Positions 1-8,638 of a DNA stretch of 64,000 bases are shown one piece after another; position 1 is the first letter of the stretch, and each line of letters starts with the position of its first letter. Below the pieces are notes generated by a model. That model did not search any database. It was not told the origin of the DNA and was given only the letters and a program-made list of their open reading frames with translations. Made by a program: the position numbers and the translations under genes. The DNA is from Mesorhizobium sp. (GTDB lineage: Bacteria; Pseudomonadota; Alphaproteobacteria; Rhizobiales; Rhizobiaceae): assembly GCA_004963905.1 (NCBI GenBank), contig SUGL01000002.1:1-64000 (forward strand), written 5' to 3'.

Positions 1-149
1 GCGCCCGACAGCGTGAACTCGTCGGTGTGGCAGATGCCGGTCGCCTTGACCTCGATCAGCACCTCGCCCTCGCGCGGCCCATCGAGGTCCACCTCCATGA
101 TCTCAAGCGGCTTTCCCGCACCAACGGCAACTGCGGCTCGCGTTTTCAT
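1..149 (-). CDS. S-(hydroxymethyl)glutathione dehydrogenase (class III alcohol dehydrogenase), 5' part only
   Basis: The first 49 codons of a zinc alcohol dehydrogenase lie here; the rest is beyond the left edge. The N-terminus ([16 protein letters not shown], then [14 protein letters not shown]) is the typical start of glutathione-dependent formaldehyde dehydrogenase, with the catalytic zinc cysteine in GICHTD. The enzyme oxidises S-hydroxymethylglutathione, formed from formaldehyde and glutathione, to S-formylglutathione in the cytoplasm. A good GGGAGGA ribosome site precedes the ATG at 149. It is divergent from the lut-like cluster. With xoxF and pqq genes in the same window, its likely job is to detoxify and dissimilate methanol-derived formaldehyde. 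The family assignment is strong; other class III ADH symbols (adhC, frmA, flhA) are equally possible. Confidence 0.85.
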   Translation of the reverse strand, partial: MKTRAAVAVGAGKPLEIMEVDLDGPREGEVLIEVKATGICHTDEFTLSG

Positions 150-549
150 GAGGCATTCCTCCCAAGGCAGTCGAAGAATTTCCCGTCCCGGCGGGCTTGA
201 GGCCTGCCTTGCAACAAAAAATTCCATTTCCTGGTTGCCGTGAGGTCGCAATAATCGAACGATCCACCTCATAAGTCTATTCTACCAAGGTCCCCCTCCC
301 TCACCCGCATCGAGGCAGCTGCGTCGTGGACGCGGTGCCGATCCCCAGGATCGATTCGGAAATTTCAGCGCAGCTCCGGCGAGCCGTCACGACCGCCTCG
401 CCTTGGGAATAGGACTAAAGCAGAGCCGTGACGCTCTGCTCGCGAGGTTGATAAATCCCGCGGGTTCACTAAGCTCGCCTCGGGGCACCTTGACTTTGCG
501 CCGGTCCGGCAACGATCGGGCTCAAGCGCAAGAATGGGTAATTCTGTCG
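150..549. promoter_or_regulatory. Divergent intergenic region between formaldehyde dehydrogenase and the lut-like cluster
   Basis: This 400-base stretch has no convincing gene. It must hold the promoters for both divergent units. It contains a perfect 8-base inverted repeat at 419-440 (AGCAGAGC, six-base loop, GCTCTGCT) and a small hairpin at 339-353. Reading frames here do not look protein-like. Confidence 0.5.
419..440. repeat. Inverted repeat upstream of the lut-like cluster
   Basis: Perfect 8-base arms AGCAGAGC / GCTCTGCT flank the loop CGTGAC, 110 bases before the lutA-like start. It could be an operator or an RNA hairpin. There is no T-run to make it a terminator. Function is inferred only from position. 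Confidence 0.4.
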
Positions 550-1797
550 ATGACAAGCGCGGTGCCGGGCACCTTGGCGGCCCTTTTGTGCTTTCTGTCC
601 CTGACCGCTGGAGCTCCGCGTGCGTTCGCCCAGCAACCGACCGCGCAGCCGGCCGGAGCGATCAAGTCGCAAGGACAGACAACCGAAATCAAGATCGGCT
701 ATTTACGGGCCTACGCGCCGCGGCTGACGCTTTCCCTGCTCGACATGCCGCCGCGTGACGAAGGGGTCGCCGGCGCCAACGTCGCCATCGGCGACAACAA
801 TACGACGGGCAAGTTCATCAAGCAGAAATTCAGCCTCGACGTCGCCGAGATAAAGCCGGAAGCCGATGCGGTCCAGGCATTCGACGACCTGATCGCCAAA
901 GGCGACCGCTATGTGGTCGCGGACCTCTCGGCCAGGCAGTTGCTGTCGATCGCCGACATCGCGCGCGACAAGGGGGTGTTGATCTTCAACGTCGGCGCCA
1001 CCGACGACAGCCTGCGCGAAGAGGACTGCCGCATAAATGTCTTCCACATTGCGCCGACGCGAAGCATGCTCGCCGACGCGCTGGCGCAGTACCTCATGGT
1101 CAAGAAATGGCCGAACTGGGCGCTGCTCTATGGTTCGCATGATGAGGACCACCTCTATGCGGACGCGTTGCGCCGCGCGGCGGCCCGCTTCGGCGGCCAG
1201 ATCGTGGCGGAGAAGGAATTCAAGGACACCGGCACGGCGCGCCGCACCGATACCGGAGCCACGCAGATACAGCAGCAGATTTCGGTATTCACGCAAGACC
1301 TGCCGGAGCATGACGTGCTGCTTGTGGCCGATGAAAGCGAGGTGTTCGGGACCTACGTGCCCTACCGCAGCTGGACGTCGCGGCTGGTCGCAGGCACGGC
1401 CGGTCTCGTGGCATCGTCATGGCACCCCGCGAGTGAGCAGTGGGGCGGCATCCAGATGCAGAGCCGCTTCCTGAAGACGACAGGCCGGCGAATGCTGTCC
1501 AAGGACATGTCGGCCTGGACGGCCGTGCGGGCCGTCGGCGAAGCCACCACGCGCACCAATGGCGACGATCCGAAAAAGATCAGCGATTACATCCGCTCGG
1601 ACGATTTCTCGGTCGCCGCCTTCAAGGGACAGAAGCTGACCTTCCGCAAATGGAACCTCCAACTGCGCCAGCCGATCCTGCTGGGCGATACCAAATCGGT
1701 CGTTTCGACATCTCCCCAGGAGGGTTATCTCCACCAGGTCTCCGAGCTCGACACCCTCGGCATCGATCAACCAGAAACGAAATGCGTCCTCAAGTAG
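550..1797 (+). CDS. lutA: Periplasmic substrate-binding protein of the PQQ-associated / lanthanide ABC transporter (LutA-like)
   Basis: This 415-residue protein has a signal peptide (about residues 1-28, ending AFA-QQ) followed by a type 1 periplasmic-binding fold of the branched-chain amino acid receptor class. It resembles the family of ABC binding proteins that travel with PQQ-dependent alcohol dehydrogenases (TIGR03863 type), which in Methylorubrum is LutA of the lanthanide utilisation and transport cluster. Start chosen at the ATG at 550 because it gives a clean signal peptide; the frame is open upstream to 403 and the ribosome site is weak. It is followed after 19 bases by the propeller gene, then ATPase and permease, so it probably delivers ligand to that importer. 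The ligand (a lanthanide or a lanthanide chelate) is inference from the family. Confidence 0.72.
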   Translation: MTSAVPGTLAALLCFLSLTAGAPRAFAQQPTAQPAGAIKSQGQTTEIKIGYLRAYAPRLTLSLLDMPPRDEGVAGANVAIGDNNTTGKFIKQKFSLDVAEIKPEADAVQAFDDLIAKGDRYVVADLSARQLLSIADIARDKGVLIFNVGATDDSLREEDCRINVFHIAPTRSMLADALAQYLMVKKWPNWALLYGSHDEDHLYADALRRAAARFGGQIVAEKEFKDTGTARRTDTGATQIQQQISVFTQDLPEHDVLLVADESEVFGTYVPYRSWTSRLVAGTAGLVASSWHPASEQWGGIQMQSRFLKTTGRRMLSKDMSAWTAVRAVGEATTRTNGDDPKKISDYIRSDDFSVAAFKGQKLTFRKWNLQLRQPILLGDTKSVVSTSPQEGYLHQVSELDTLGIDQPETKCVLK

Positions 1798-1816
1798 CGC
1801 CAATCGGGAGGAATTC

Positions 1817-2788
1817 GTGCAGAGACGAGCTTGGGTACTCGCCATTGTCGCAACCGGCATCATGGCCGGCCCCGCATCGGCCTACACGGCCTATGTCTCC
1901 AATGAGAAGGACAATACGATGACCGTCGTCGACACGGCGACCATGCAGGTGGTCAAGACCGTCGACGTCGGCCAGAGGCCGCGCGGCATCACCATATCGC
2001 ACGACGGCAAGTTCATCTATTTGTGCGCCAGCGACGACAATACGATCCAGATCATCGACACCGCGACGCTTGAGGTCGTCGGCACGCTGCCCTCCGGCGA
2101 CGATCCCGAATTGTTCGTGCTTTCGCCCGACGGCAAGACGCTCTACGTCGCCAACGAAAACGACAATCTGGTCACCGCGATCGATGTCGACAGCAAGGAA
2201 GTCAAGACCGAGATTCCGGTTGGCGTCGAACCGGAAGGCATGGCCGTCAGCCCAGACGGCAAGACCATGGTCAACACCTCGGAGACCACCAGCATGGCGC
2301 ATTTCATCGACACCGAGAGCCATGACGTAACCGACAACGTGCTGGTCGACACACGCCCGCGCTTCGCTGCGTTCAAGCCCGACGGATCGCAGGTCTGGGT
2401 CAGCGCCGAGGTCGGCGGCACCGTCAGCGTCATCGATAACGCCAAGCGCGCGGTGGTAAAGAAGATCAAGTTCGCGATTCCGGGATTAAGGGCCGAAACC
2501 ATTCAGCCGGTAGGCATCGCCATCAGCGCCGACGGCAGGAAGGCCTATGTCGCGCTCGGGCCGGCGAACCATGTCGCGGTGATCAACACGGAAAGCTACG
2601 AGGTGGAAAAGTACATCCTCGTCGGCCAGCGCGTCTGGCATCTGGACTTCACCCCCGATCAGAAAACACTGATCACCACGAACGGCAATTCCAACGACAT
2701 CACCTTCATCGACACGGCGACCGACGAGCCGGTTCAGTCGGTCACCGTCGGCCAGCAGCCCTGGGGCGTGGTCATATCGCCCCAATGA
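1817..2788 (+). CDS. YVTN-family beta-propeller protein, PQQ/lanthanide cluster (LutD-like)
   Basis: A 323-residue exported protein starting at a GTG with a strong GGGAGGAATTC ribosome site. After a signal peptide (ending ASA, about residue 22) the chain is a series of about seven YVTN-type blade repeats of roughly 42 residues, recognisable by recurring I(S)xDGKxxYV and V(I)DTATxxV phrases. This matches the propeller that accompanies PQQ-dependent dehydrogenases (TIGR03866 type). It lies between the binding protein and the ATPase, so a periplasmic role in substrate or metal handling with the transporter is likely. Methylorubrum lut clusters also encode a propeller-type periplasmic protein. 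Which lut letter applies is uncertain, so no symbol is given. Confidence 0.75.
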   Translation: MQRRAWVLAIVATGIMAGPASAYTAYVSNEKDNTMTVVDTATMQVVKTVDVGQRPRGITISHDGKFIYLCASDDNTIQIIDTATLEVVGTLPSGDDPELFVLSPDGKTLYVANENDNLVTAIDVDSKEVKTEIPVGVEPEGMAVSPDGKTMVNTSETTSMAHFIDTESHDVTDNVLVDTRPRFAAFKPDGSQVWVSAEVGGTVSVIDNAKRAVVKKIKFAIPGLRAETIQPVGIAISADGRKAYVALGPANHVAVINTESYEVEKYILVGQRVWHLDFTPDQKTLITTNGNSNDITFIDTATDEPVQSVTVGQQPWGVVISPQ

Positions 2789-2865
2789 AGCAGCTGGAAG
2801 ACTGGGCCTGCCGCCAAGGCCAAAGGCGGCGAGCGCGCTAGATAAGCATCCGAAGAGAACCATCC

Positions 2866-3654
2866 ATGCAGCACGCGAGGGCGAGGAAAGCGGAAGATGA
2901 GGTGGCGGCGCTCGACGTCGCCGGTGTCAGTCATTCCTATGGTCCGAAGCGGGCGCTCAACGACGTGTCGTTTTCGATCGCGCCGGCGACCTTCACCGCG
3001 CTCCTCGGTCTCAACGGTGCCGGCAAGACAACTCTGTTCTCGCTGATCAGCCACCTTTACGACACGCGCCGGGGATCAATCCGCATCTTCGGCCATGACG
3101 TCAGCCGTGCTTCCGGCGAGGCGCTCAGACGTGTCGGCATCGTGTTCCAGGCACGCACGCTCGATCTCGATCTGAGCGTGTACCAGAACCTCTCCTATCA
3201 CGCCTCGCTGCACGGCATCGGACGGCACGAGGCTCGGCAGCGCATTGCGGCGCTGATCGAGACGGTCGACATGCGAGGCCGTCAGCATGACAGGGCTCGC
3301 AGCCTTTCGGGCGGCCAAATGCGGCGCATCGAGATCGCCAGGGCGCTGCTCCACCGCCCTTCCCTGCTGCTGCTCGACGAGGCGACGGTCGGTCTCGACA
3401 TCCAATCGCGCGCGGGCATTCTAGCCACCATCCGCAAGCTGGTCGAAACCGAGGGCATCGGCGTGCTTTGGGCCACCCATCTGATCGACGAGGTCGATGA
3501 CGGCGACCATGTCGTCGTGCTGCGTCAGGGCGACCTTGTCGCCAAGGGCAAGGTGTCCGACGTCGTCGAGGCGAGTGGCGCCGGTTCGATCAGCGACGCC
3601 TTTTCGAGGCTCAGCCGCAGCGAAGCAGCCGGCATCGCGGAGATCTCGACATGA
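2866..3654 (+). CDS. lutE: ABC transporter ATP-binding protein (LutE-like)
   Basis: This 262-residue ATPase has Walker A GLNGAGKTT (about residues 49-57), signature LSGGQMRR (about 146-153), Walker B LLLLDEATVGLD and an H-loop in WATHLIDE. It belongs to the CcmA/DrrA-like class and matches the ATPase linked to PQQ-dependent alcohol dehydrogenase systems (TIGR03864 type). Its stop overlaps the permease start by four bases (ATGA), which indicates translational coupling. It presumably powers the LutF-like permease in the inner membrane. A short GCCGCC/GGCGGC hairpin lies in the 77 bases upstream (2810-2830), between the propeller gene and this gene. Confidence 0.8.
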   Translation: MQHARARKAEDEVAALDVAGVSHSYGPKRALNDVSFSIAPATFTALLGLNGAGKTTLFSLISHLYDTRRGSIRIFGHDVSRASGEALRRVGIVFQARTLDLDLSVYQNLSYHASLHGIGRHEARQRIAALIETVDMRGRQHDRARSLSGGQMRRIEIARALLHRPSLLLLDEATVGLDIQSRAGILATIRKLVETEGIGVLWATHLIDEVDDGDHVVVLRQGDLVAKGKVSDVVEASGAGSISDAFSRLSRSEAAGIAEIST

Positions 3655-4523
3655 GCGCTTCCGCAATGCCGGAAAAGGTCGCCGCCGCGCCGGCGGCGTC
3701 CGGTCCGTTCGGCCTTCGCCACTATCTCATCTGCCTCAAAGGTATCGTCCTACGGGAATGCCTGCGCTTCCTGCACCAGCGCGAGCGTTTCATCTCGTCG
3801 CTGGTTCGACCGCTCGTCTGGCTGTTCATCTTCGCTGCCGGATTCCGGCAGGTGCTCGGCGTTTCGATCATCCCGCCCTACAAGACCTACGTGCTCTATG
3901 AGGTCTACATCACGCCAGGCTTGTGCGGCATGATCCTGCTGTTCTCGGGCATGCAGTCTTCACTGTCGATGGTCTACGACCGCGAGATGGGCAATATGCG
4001 CATCCTGCTGGTCAGTCCATTTCCCCGCTGGTACCTGCTGCTGTCGAAGATGCTCGCCGGCGTTTCGGTATCGATCGCGCAGGTCTACGCGTTTCTGATC
4101 GTTGCCTGGTTCTGGGGCGTGAAGGCGCCGCCGCTCGGCTATTTGTTCGTGCTGCCGGCCCTGTTCCTGTCGGGCATGATGCTTTGCGCGCTCGGCATGC
4201 TTTTGTCCTCGATGATCAAGCAGCTCGAAAACTTCGCCGGCATCATGAACTTCGTCATCTTTCCCGGCTATTTCGCTTCTCCTGCGCTCTATCCTTTGTG
4301 GCGCATCCAGGAAGCGAGCCCGCTTCTCTACAAGCTCTGCCTCGCCAACCCCTTCACCTACGCCGTCGAACTGATCCGCTTCGCCTTCTACGGGCAGGTC
4401 GACTGGGTGTCGCTGGGCGTCGTGGCCGGCTGCACGCTGCTGTTCCTTGGAGGTGCCATCATCGCTTACGACCCTTCGCGCGGCCTGATAACCCGCAAAC
4501 AAGGCACGGGAGGAAACGGTTGA
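3651..4523 (+). CDS. lutF: ABC-2 type transporter permease (LutF-like)
   Basis: A 290-residue integral membrane protein of the ABC-2 class with about six membrane segments after a cytoplasmic N-terminus of about 50 residues. It matches the permease family found with PQQ-dependent dehydrogenases (TIGR03861, PedC type) and LutF of lanthanide transport. It overlaps the ATPase gene upstream (ATGA at 3651) and the exported-protein gene downstream (ATGA at 4523). ABC-2 permeases are mostly exporters, so pairing with a periplasmic binding protein is an unusual feature of this family. The direction of transport cannot be read from sequence. Confidence 0.8.
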   Translation: MSASAMPEKVAAAPAASGPFGLRHYLICLKGIVLRECLRFLHQRERFISSLVRPLVWLFIFAAGFRQVLGVSIIPPYKTYVLYEVYITPGLCGMILLFSGMQSSLSMVYDREMGNMRILLVSPFPRWYLLLSKMLAGVSVSIAQVYAFLIVAWFWGVKAPPLGYLFVLPALFLSGMMLCALGMLLSSMIKQLENFAGIMNFVIFPGYFASPALYPLWRIQEASPLLYKLCLANPFTYAVELIRFAFYGQVDWVSLGVVAGCTLLFLGGAIIAYDPSRGLITRKQGTGGNG

Positions 4524-5152
4524 TGCAACGGATGAGGCTTGTTTGCAGCCTGGTTGCGGTTGCCATGCTCGTACCGAGCGCCGGCGCCACCGCCGCGAAT
4601 ACCGATCCGGACTGGCCCTGCGTGCAGCGGAAGGTGCCGCAACTTTCGCTCGGCCAGGTCTGGAACGGGCCGGATATCCCGGCAGCGGCGAAGGACTGGT
4701 CGGAGGACCCTTCGGTCTCCGCCTTGGTCGAGGAGGTGGCGGCTCGCAGGCTGCCGATTGCAGACGCGCAGAAGAAGATCAGAGATTTCGCGGCCTCGCT
4801 GCCGGCCGGGCAGCTTGCGCCGAAAATGGCGATGCTCGAGCAGGGCATGTTCGACCACATGGACGCCGAGCGTTCGCATGTGATTTCCGGCATATCCCGC
4901 TACGCCCACAGGCAACTCGAGATGGCCGCCGAATTGCGCAAGGAAGCGTCCGATGTCGATGCGTTGCGTGCGAAACCCGACGCGGATCAGGAGGAGGTCG
5001 AGCGGCGGACGGACCAGCTGAATTTCGCAACGCGAATCTTCAACGAGCGTGCGCAATCGCTGACTTACGTCTGCGACGTGCCGACGATAATCGAGCAGCG
5101 GCTTTATCAGCTGTCCAAGACTGTCTCGGAAACGCTTGCCCCGAAGAAATAG
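4523..5152 (+). CDS. Exported protein of the lut-like cluster (LutG-like)
   Basis: This 209-residue protein has a signal peptide (about residues 1-25, ending TAA) and a mature part starting DPDWPCVQRKVPQLSLGQVW. That phrase recurs in exported proteins encoded beside PQQ-linked ABC transporters. The rest is mostly helical, with many charged residues and a probable coiled coil around residues 120-175. Two cysteines (about 33 and 183) could form a disulphide. The start overlaps the permease stop (ATGA). It is the last gene of the unit: a convergent small gene begins 4 bases further on. A periplasmic accessory role is inferred; no catalytic motif is visible. Confidence 0.65.
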   Translation: MQRMRLVCSLVAVAMLVPSAGATAANTDPDWPCVQRKVPQLSLGQVWNGPDIPAAAKDWSEDPSVSALVEEVAARRLPIADAQKKIRDFAASLPAGQLAPKMAMLEQGMFDHMDAERSHVISGISRYAHRQLEMAAELRKEASDVDALRAKPDADQEEVERRTDQLNFATRIFNERAQSLTYVCDVPTIIEQRLYQLSKTVSETLAPKK

Positions 5153-5156
5153 TCCG

Positions 5157-5357
5157 TCAGCTTCCCCGGCCGGGCAGCACACGCCAGCGCTGCACGAAAT
5201 AGCCAGGATGTGTCTCCAGCCAATGGGCGACCAGCGGCTGCGCCTGCATGAAGGCCACTCCGGGATTCATGGCCAGGCCGTCCGCCATTTCCTCGCGTTG
5301 CTCGCAAGTCTGCGGCACCGCCGTCATGCAGACCATCATCACGATTGTATAAAGCAT
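5157..5357 (-). CDS. Small cysteine-containing protein, paralogue of the protein at 17371-17580
   Basis: A 66-residue protein starting at the ATG at 5357, preceded by a GGGGAAGGGG purine-rich ribosome site. It opens with a hydrophobic stretch (LYTIVMMVCMTA), then two cysteines (VC, later QTC) and a C-terminal part with AxWxxxHPGYFVQRW. The same layout is found in the protein at 17371-17580, so the two are a small paralogous family inside the same methanol island. No known enzymatic motif is visible. The hydrophobic start may be a short membrane or export segment. It is convergent with the lut-like cluster, with only 4 bases between the stops. Confidence 0.6.
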   Translation of the reverse strand: MLYTIVMMVCMTAVPQTCEQREEMADGLAMNPGVAFMQAQPLVAHWLETHPGYFVQRWRVLPGRGS

Positions 5358-5614
5358 TGCCCCTTCCCCTTCGAATTCCCGAACCCCACGCCCGGGACGC
5401 ATAGCGATTTGCATGCAGGGTTGGCTGCCCATCCGTCTTGTTTGCGAATATGAAAGCGCGTGCCCCTGCCCTTTCGCACTGCAACATTACCATGCGAGCC
5501 AACCAACCGCCATCGATGGCGGTGTGTTTTCCACGTCCTTGTCGGCTTTTTTTCGCATGATTTCTTCGGCCGGTATGTCTGGCGCTTCACTCTCTGGCCG
5601 CTTGCCAGGCGCTC

Positions 5615-6577
5615 TCATTTTTGCCTCGGTGCTGCTTCATTCGCTTCGGCGTGCGGATACAGTTTGCCGAACAGGGGCAGATACGTTGCGCCCTTGCGCA
5701 TCAGGAAATCGTTGAAGGTCGCCATGGCCGGCGAGATCACGTGGTCGGTGCGCATCACCGAAAACCATTGCCGGCGGATCGGCATGCCGACCACGTCGAG
5801 AATGACGAGCCGGCCCGCTTCGGTTTCCGCGGCAATGGTGTGGGCGGAGATGAAGGCGATGCCGAGACCTGCCATCACCGCCTGCTTGATCGTCTCGTTC
5901 GACCCCATCTCGACGCCGAGATCGTCGATCCGGCCGGGCACGTCGCTCAGGAATATCTCCAGCGAGATGCGCGTGCCCGAGCCCGGCTCGCGAATGATGA
6001 AATGCTCCTCGGCGATCCTTTCCTTGGAAATGTCGCGTGCCGACGCCAGCGGATGTTCCGGCGGCGCGATGATGACCAGAGGGTGATCGCCGAAGACCGA
6101 AGCGCGCACCGAAACTTCCTTGGGCGGACGGCCCATCAGCGCGATGTCGATGTCGTGGTTCTTCAGACTATCGATCGTTTCGGCGCGATTGCCGATGGCA
6201 AGCCGCATGTCGATGTCGGGATGCTCCTTCATGAAGCCGGCCATGAGCCGCGGCGCGAAATATTTGGCGGTCGAGACGACCCCGAGCCTCAGGCTGCCGG
6301 TGCGCACGCCCTTGATGGCGTCCATCTCGTCGTCGAGCAGACGAAGCCGCTCCTCGATAGCCTGCGCCGCCTCGACGAAGGCCAGCCCTGCGGCGGTGGG
6401 ACGCATGCCGTCCGACGTCCGGTCGAACAAGGCCAGCTGGAACTCCTCCTCCACCTGTCGCAACTGGATCGTCACGGCTGGGGGAGAAAGGCCTAACACC
6501 TTGGCAGCGCTGACGATTTTCCCGTGGCTGACGATTGCCTGAACGGTCTTGAATTGCTTGAGCGTGAGGTTTCTCAT
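5615..6577 (-). CDS. cbbR: LysR-type regulator of the Calvin cycle operon, CbbR
   Basis: A 320-residue LysR-type regulator with an N-terminal winged helix-turn-helix (about residues 3-62: LTLKQFKTVQAIV, SAAKVLGLSPPAVT) and a periplasmic-binding-like effector domain (about 90-300). It is divergent from cbbF with 120 bases between them, the standard arrangement for CbbR, which activates the cbb operon and senses Calvin cycle intermediates. An inverted repeat at 6604-6631 is the likely binding site. About 260 bases separate its end from the small gene at 5157-5357, with nothing recognisable in between. Confidence 0.92.
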   Translation of the reverse strand: MRNLTLKQFKTVQAIVSHGKIVSAAKVLGLSPPAVTIQLRQVEEEFQLALFDRTSDGMRPTAAGLAFVEAAQAIEERLRLLDDEMDAIKGVRTGSLRLGVVSTAKYFAPRLMAGFMKEHPDIDMRLAIGNRAETIDSLKNHDIDIALMGRPPKEVSVRASVFGDHPLVIIAPPEHPLASARDISKERIAEEHFIIREPGSGTRISLEIFLSDVPGRIDDLGVEMGSNETIKQAVMAGLGIAFISAHTIAAETEAGRLVILDVVGMPIRRQWFSVMRTDHVISPAMATFNDFLMRKGATYLPLFGKLYPHAEANEAAPRQK

Positions 6578-6603
6578 GCGACATACTAAATTATTTTTAT
6601 TGC

Positions 6604-6631
6604 CTGAGTAAAGTTATTGAATTTTACTTAG
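6604..6631. promoter_or_regulatory. Candidate CbbR operator
   Basis: CTGAGTAAAG (6604-6613) and TTTTACTTAG (6622-6631) are inverted copies matching at 8 of 10 positions, separated by 8 bases. They lie in an AT-rich patch between the divergent cbbR and cbbF. LysR-type regulators bind such dyads with T-N11-A cores; position and form suggest CbbR. Not proven. Confidence 0.55.
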
Positions 6632-6697
6632 TTCGGATCGTTTGGTTTCATCTCTCCATCCGGCCTCGAGGAGATACCGCCGGACCGGGAGGTTACG

Positions 6698-7747
6698 ATG
6701 CCGGCGCCAACACTCGACGCTTTTCTGAACTCCTATCTCGGCGACCCGCCGGACGAACGCCGCTCCACGGTCGTGGCCACCATCCGTCAGCTCACGCAGG
6801 CCGCCACCAGGGTCCGCAACGCCATTAACCAGGGGGCGCTCGGCACCGCTTTTGCCGGGACCCGCGGCGCCAATCCCAACGGCGATGTCCAGACGGATCT
6901 CGACGTCTTCGCCGACGACATCTTCCTCGACGCCATGCGTCACGCTCCGGTCGCGCTCTATGCCTCCGAGGAGCTGGAGCAGCCGGTCCTGCTCGACAGG
7001 CAAGCCCCCCTGGCCATCGCCATCGACCCGTTGGATGGCTCCTCCAACATCGACACCAACGTGTCGGTCGGAACGATTTTCTCCCTCCTCCCTGCAACTG
7101 GCGCGCCGGACGCCAATCCGGCCGCCTCCTTTTTGCAGGCAGGCGTGAGCATGCTGGGCGCCGGGTTCTTTATTTACGGCCCGCAGCTGTCACTCGTTCT
7201 GTCGCTCGGCAGCGGCACGCATGTCTTCGTGCATTCGACCAGGCTGGGCACCTTCGTCCAGGCCTACGAAAGCCGGATCATCCCGGAGCGGACCCAGGAG
7301 TTCGCCATCAACGCCGCCAATTACCGCCACTGGGACGAGGCCGTGCGCCTCTATGTCGACGACTGCCTGGAAGGCACCGAAGGCCCACGGGAGAAGGACT
7401 TCAACATGCGCTGGATCGCCTCGCTTGTCGCCGACTGCTATCGCATATTGATGCGCGGCGGCGTGTTTCTGTACCCCGGCGATCAACGCAGGGGTTACCG
7501 CCAAGGCCGGCTTCGGCTCGTCTATGAGGCCAATCCGATTGCCTACCTGATCGAGCAGGCGGCTGGTGCCGCGACCGATACGATTACCCGCATCCTCGAA
7601 ATCGAGCCCGACAGCCTGCATCAGCGCATACCCGTGGTCTTCGGATCCGCGCGGGAAGTCGCGCGGATCGCCCGCTATCACACCGAACCCAGCGCTATCG
7701 GCGAGCGTGCGCCGCTGTTCAGCCGTCGCGGACTTTTCAGGGCCTGA
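6698..7747 (+). CDS. cbbF: Fructose-1,6-bisphosphatase class I, Calvin cycle
   Basis: This 349-residue enzyme hydrolyses fructose-1,6-bisphosphate (and often sedoheptulose-1,7-bisphosphate) to the monophosphate. The metal-binding motif DPLDGSSNIDTNVSVGT (about residues 109-125) and the substrate loop with YRQGRLRLVYEANP are class I features. It is the first gene of the cbb operon, reading away from cbbR, and is followed after 8 bases by cbbP. Length is normal for CbbF of alphaproteobacteria. Confidence 0.95.
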   Translation: MPAPTLDAFLNSYLGDPPDERRSTVVATIRQLTQAATRVRNAINQGALGTAFAGTRGANPNGDVQTDLDVFADDIFLDAMRHAPVALYASEELEQPVLLDRQAPLAIAIDPLDGSSNIDTNVSVGTIFSLLPATGAPDANPAASFLQAGVSMLGAGFFIYGPQLSLVLSLGSGTHVFVHSTRLGTFVQAYESRIIPERTQEFAINAANYRHWDEAVRLYVDDCLEGTEGPREKDFNMRWIASLVADCYRILMRGGVFLYPGDQRRGYRQGRLRLVYEANPIAYLIEQAAGAATDTITRILEIEPDSLHQRIPVVFGSAREVARIARYHTEPSAIGERAPLFSRRGLFRA

Positions 7748-7755
7748 GCAGCATC

Positions 7756-8628
7756 ATGTCGGCGAAGCACCCCATCATCACCATCACCGGGTCGTCAGGC
7801 GCGGGCACGACCTCGGTCAAGCGCATCTTCGAGCTGATCTTCCGGCGCGAGAACATCGAAGCAGCCTTCATTGAAGGCGACGCCTTTCATCGCTACGACC
7901 GCGCGGCGATGAAGGCGGCGGTCGCCGAACAGGAAAAGGCCGGCAACCCGAACTTCACCCACTTCCATGCCGAGGCCAACGAGCTCCGTATCCTCGAGGA
8001 GGTTTTCGAGGAATATGGCCGCCGGGGGACCGGAAGGACCCGCACCTACGTCCATGACGAGGACGAGGAGAAGCTCACCGGCACACCGCCGGGAAATTTC
8101 ACCGAATGGCGCGAATTCGCTCCGAGCGACCTGCTCTTCTACGAAGGCCTGCATGGCTGCGTCGTCACCGACAAGATCAACCTGGCCAGGCATGCGGACC
8201 TCAAGATCGGCGTAGTGCCGGTCATAAATCTCGAATGGATCCAGAAGATCCATCGCGACCGCGCGACGCGCGGCTATTCCACCGAGGCGGTGATGGACGT
8301 GATCCTGCGCCGCATGCCGGACTATGTCCGCTTCATCGTCCCGCAATTCTCGCAGACCGCGATCAACTTCCAGCGCGTGCCGATCGTCGACACCTCCAAC
8401 CCATTCATCGCACGCTGGATTCCGACCCCAGACGAATCGATGCTGGTCATCCGCTTCGCCAATCCTCGCGGCATCGATTTCCCTTACCTGCTTTCCATGA
8501 TCCACGACTCCTTCATGTCGCGGCCGAATTCCATAGTGGTGCCGGGCAACAAGCTCGACCTTGCCATGCAGCTGATCCTGACGCCGCTCATCCTGCAATT
8601 GATCGAACGCAAGAAACGTGTGTCGTGA
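7756..8628 (+). CDS. cbbP: Phosphoribulokinase, class I
   Basis: A 290-residue kinase that makes ribulose-1,5-bisphosphate from ribulose-5-phosphate and ATP. The P-loop [12 protein letters not shown] (about residues 13-24) and [14 protein letters not shown] and RDxxxRGYS segments are typical of the proteobacterial octameric form. Its length fits class I. It lies between cbbF and cbbT. The cbbT ribosome site (GAGGAGG) overlaps its stop codon, which suggests coupled translation. Confidence 0.96.
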   Translation: MSAKHPIITITGSSGAGTTSVKRIFELIFRRENIEAAFIEGDAFHRYDRAAMKAAVAEQEKAGNPNFTHFHAEANELRILEEVFEEYGRRGTGRTRTYVHDEDEEKLTGTPPGNFTEWREFAPSDLLFYEGLHGCVVTDKINLARHADLKIGVVPVINLEWIQKIHRDRATRGYSTEAVMDVILRRMPDYVRFIVPQFSQTAINFQRVPIVDTSNPFIARWIPTPDESMLVIRFANPRGIDFPYLLSMIHDSFMSRPNSIVVPGNKLDLAMQLILTPLILQLIERKKRVS

Positions 8629-8638
8629 GGAGGACGCC

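Noticed and set aside
3923..4522. Extended upstream part of the frame that ends at 5152
   Set aside because: It overlaps the permease gene in another frame. The ATG at 4523 gives a signal peptide and an ATGA overlap.
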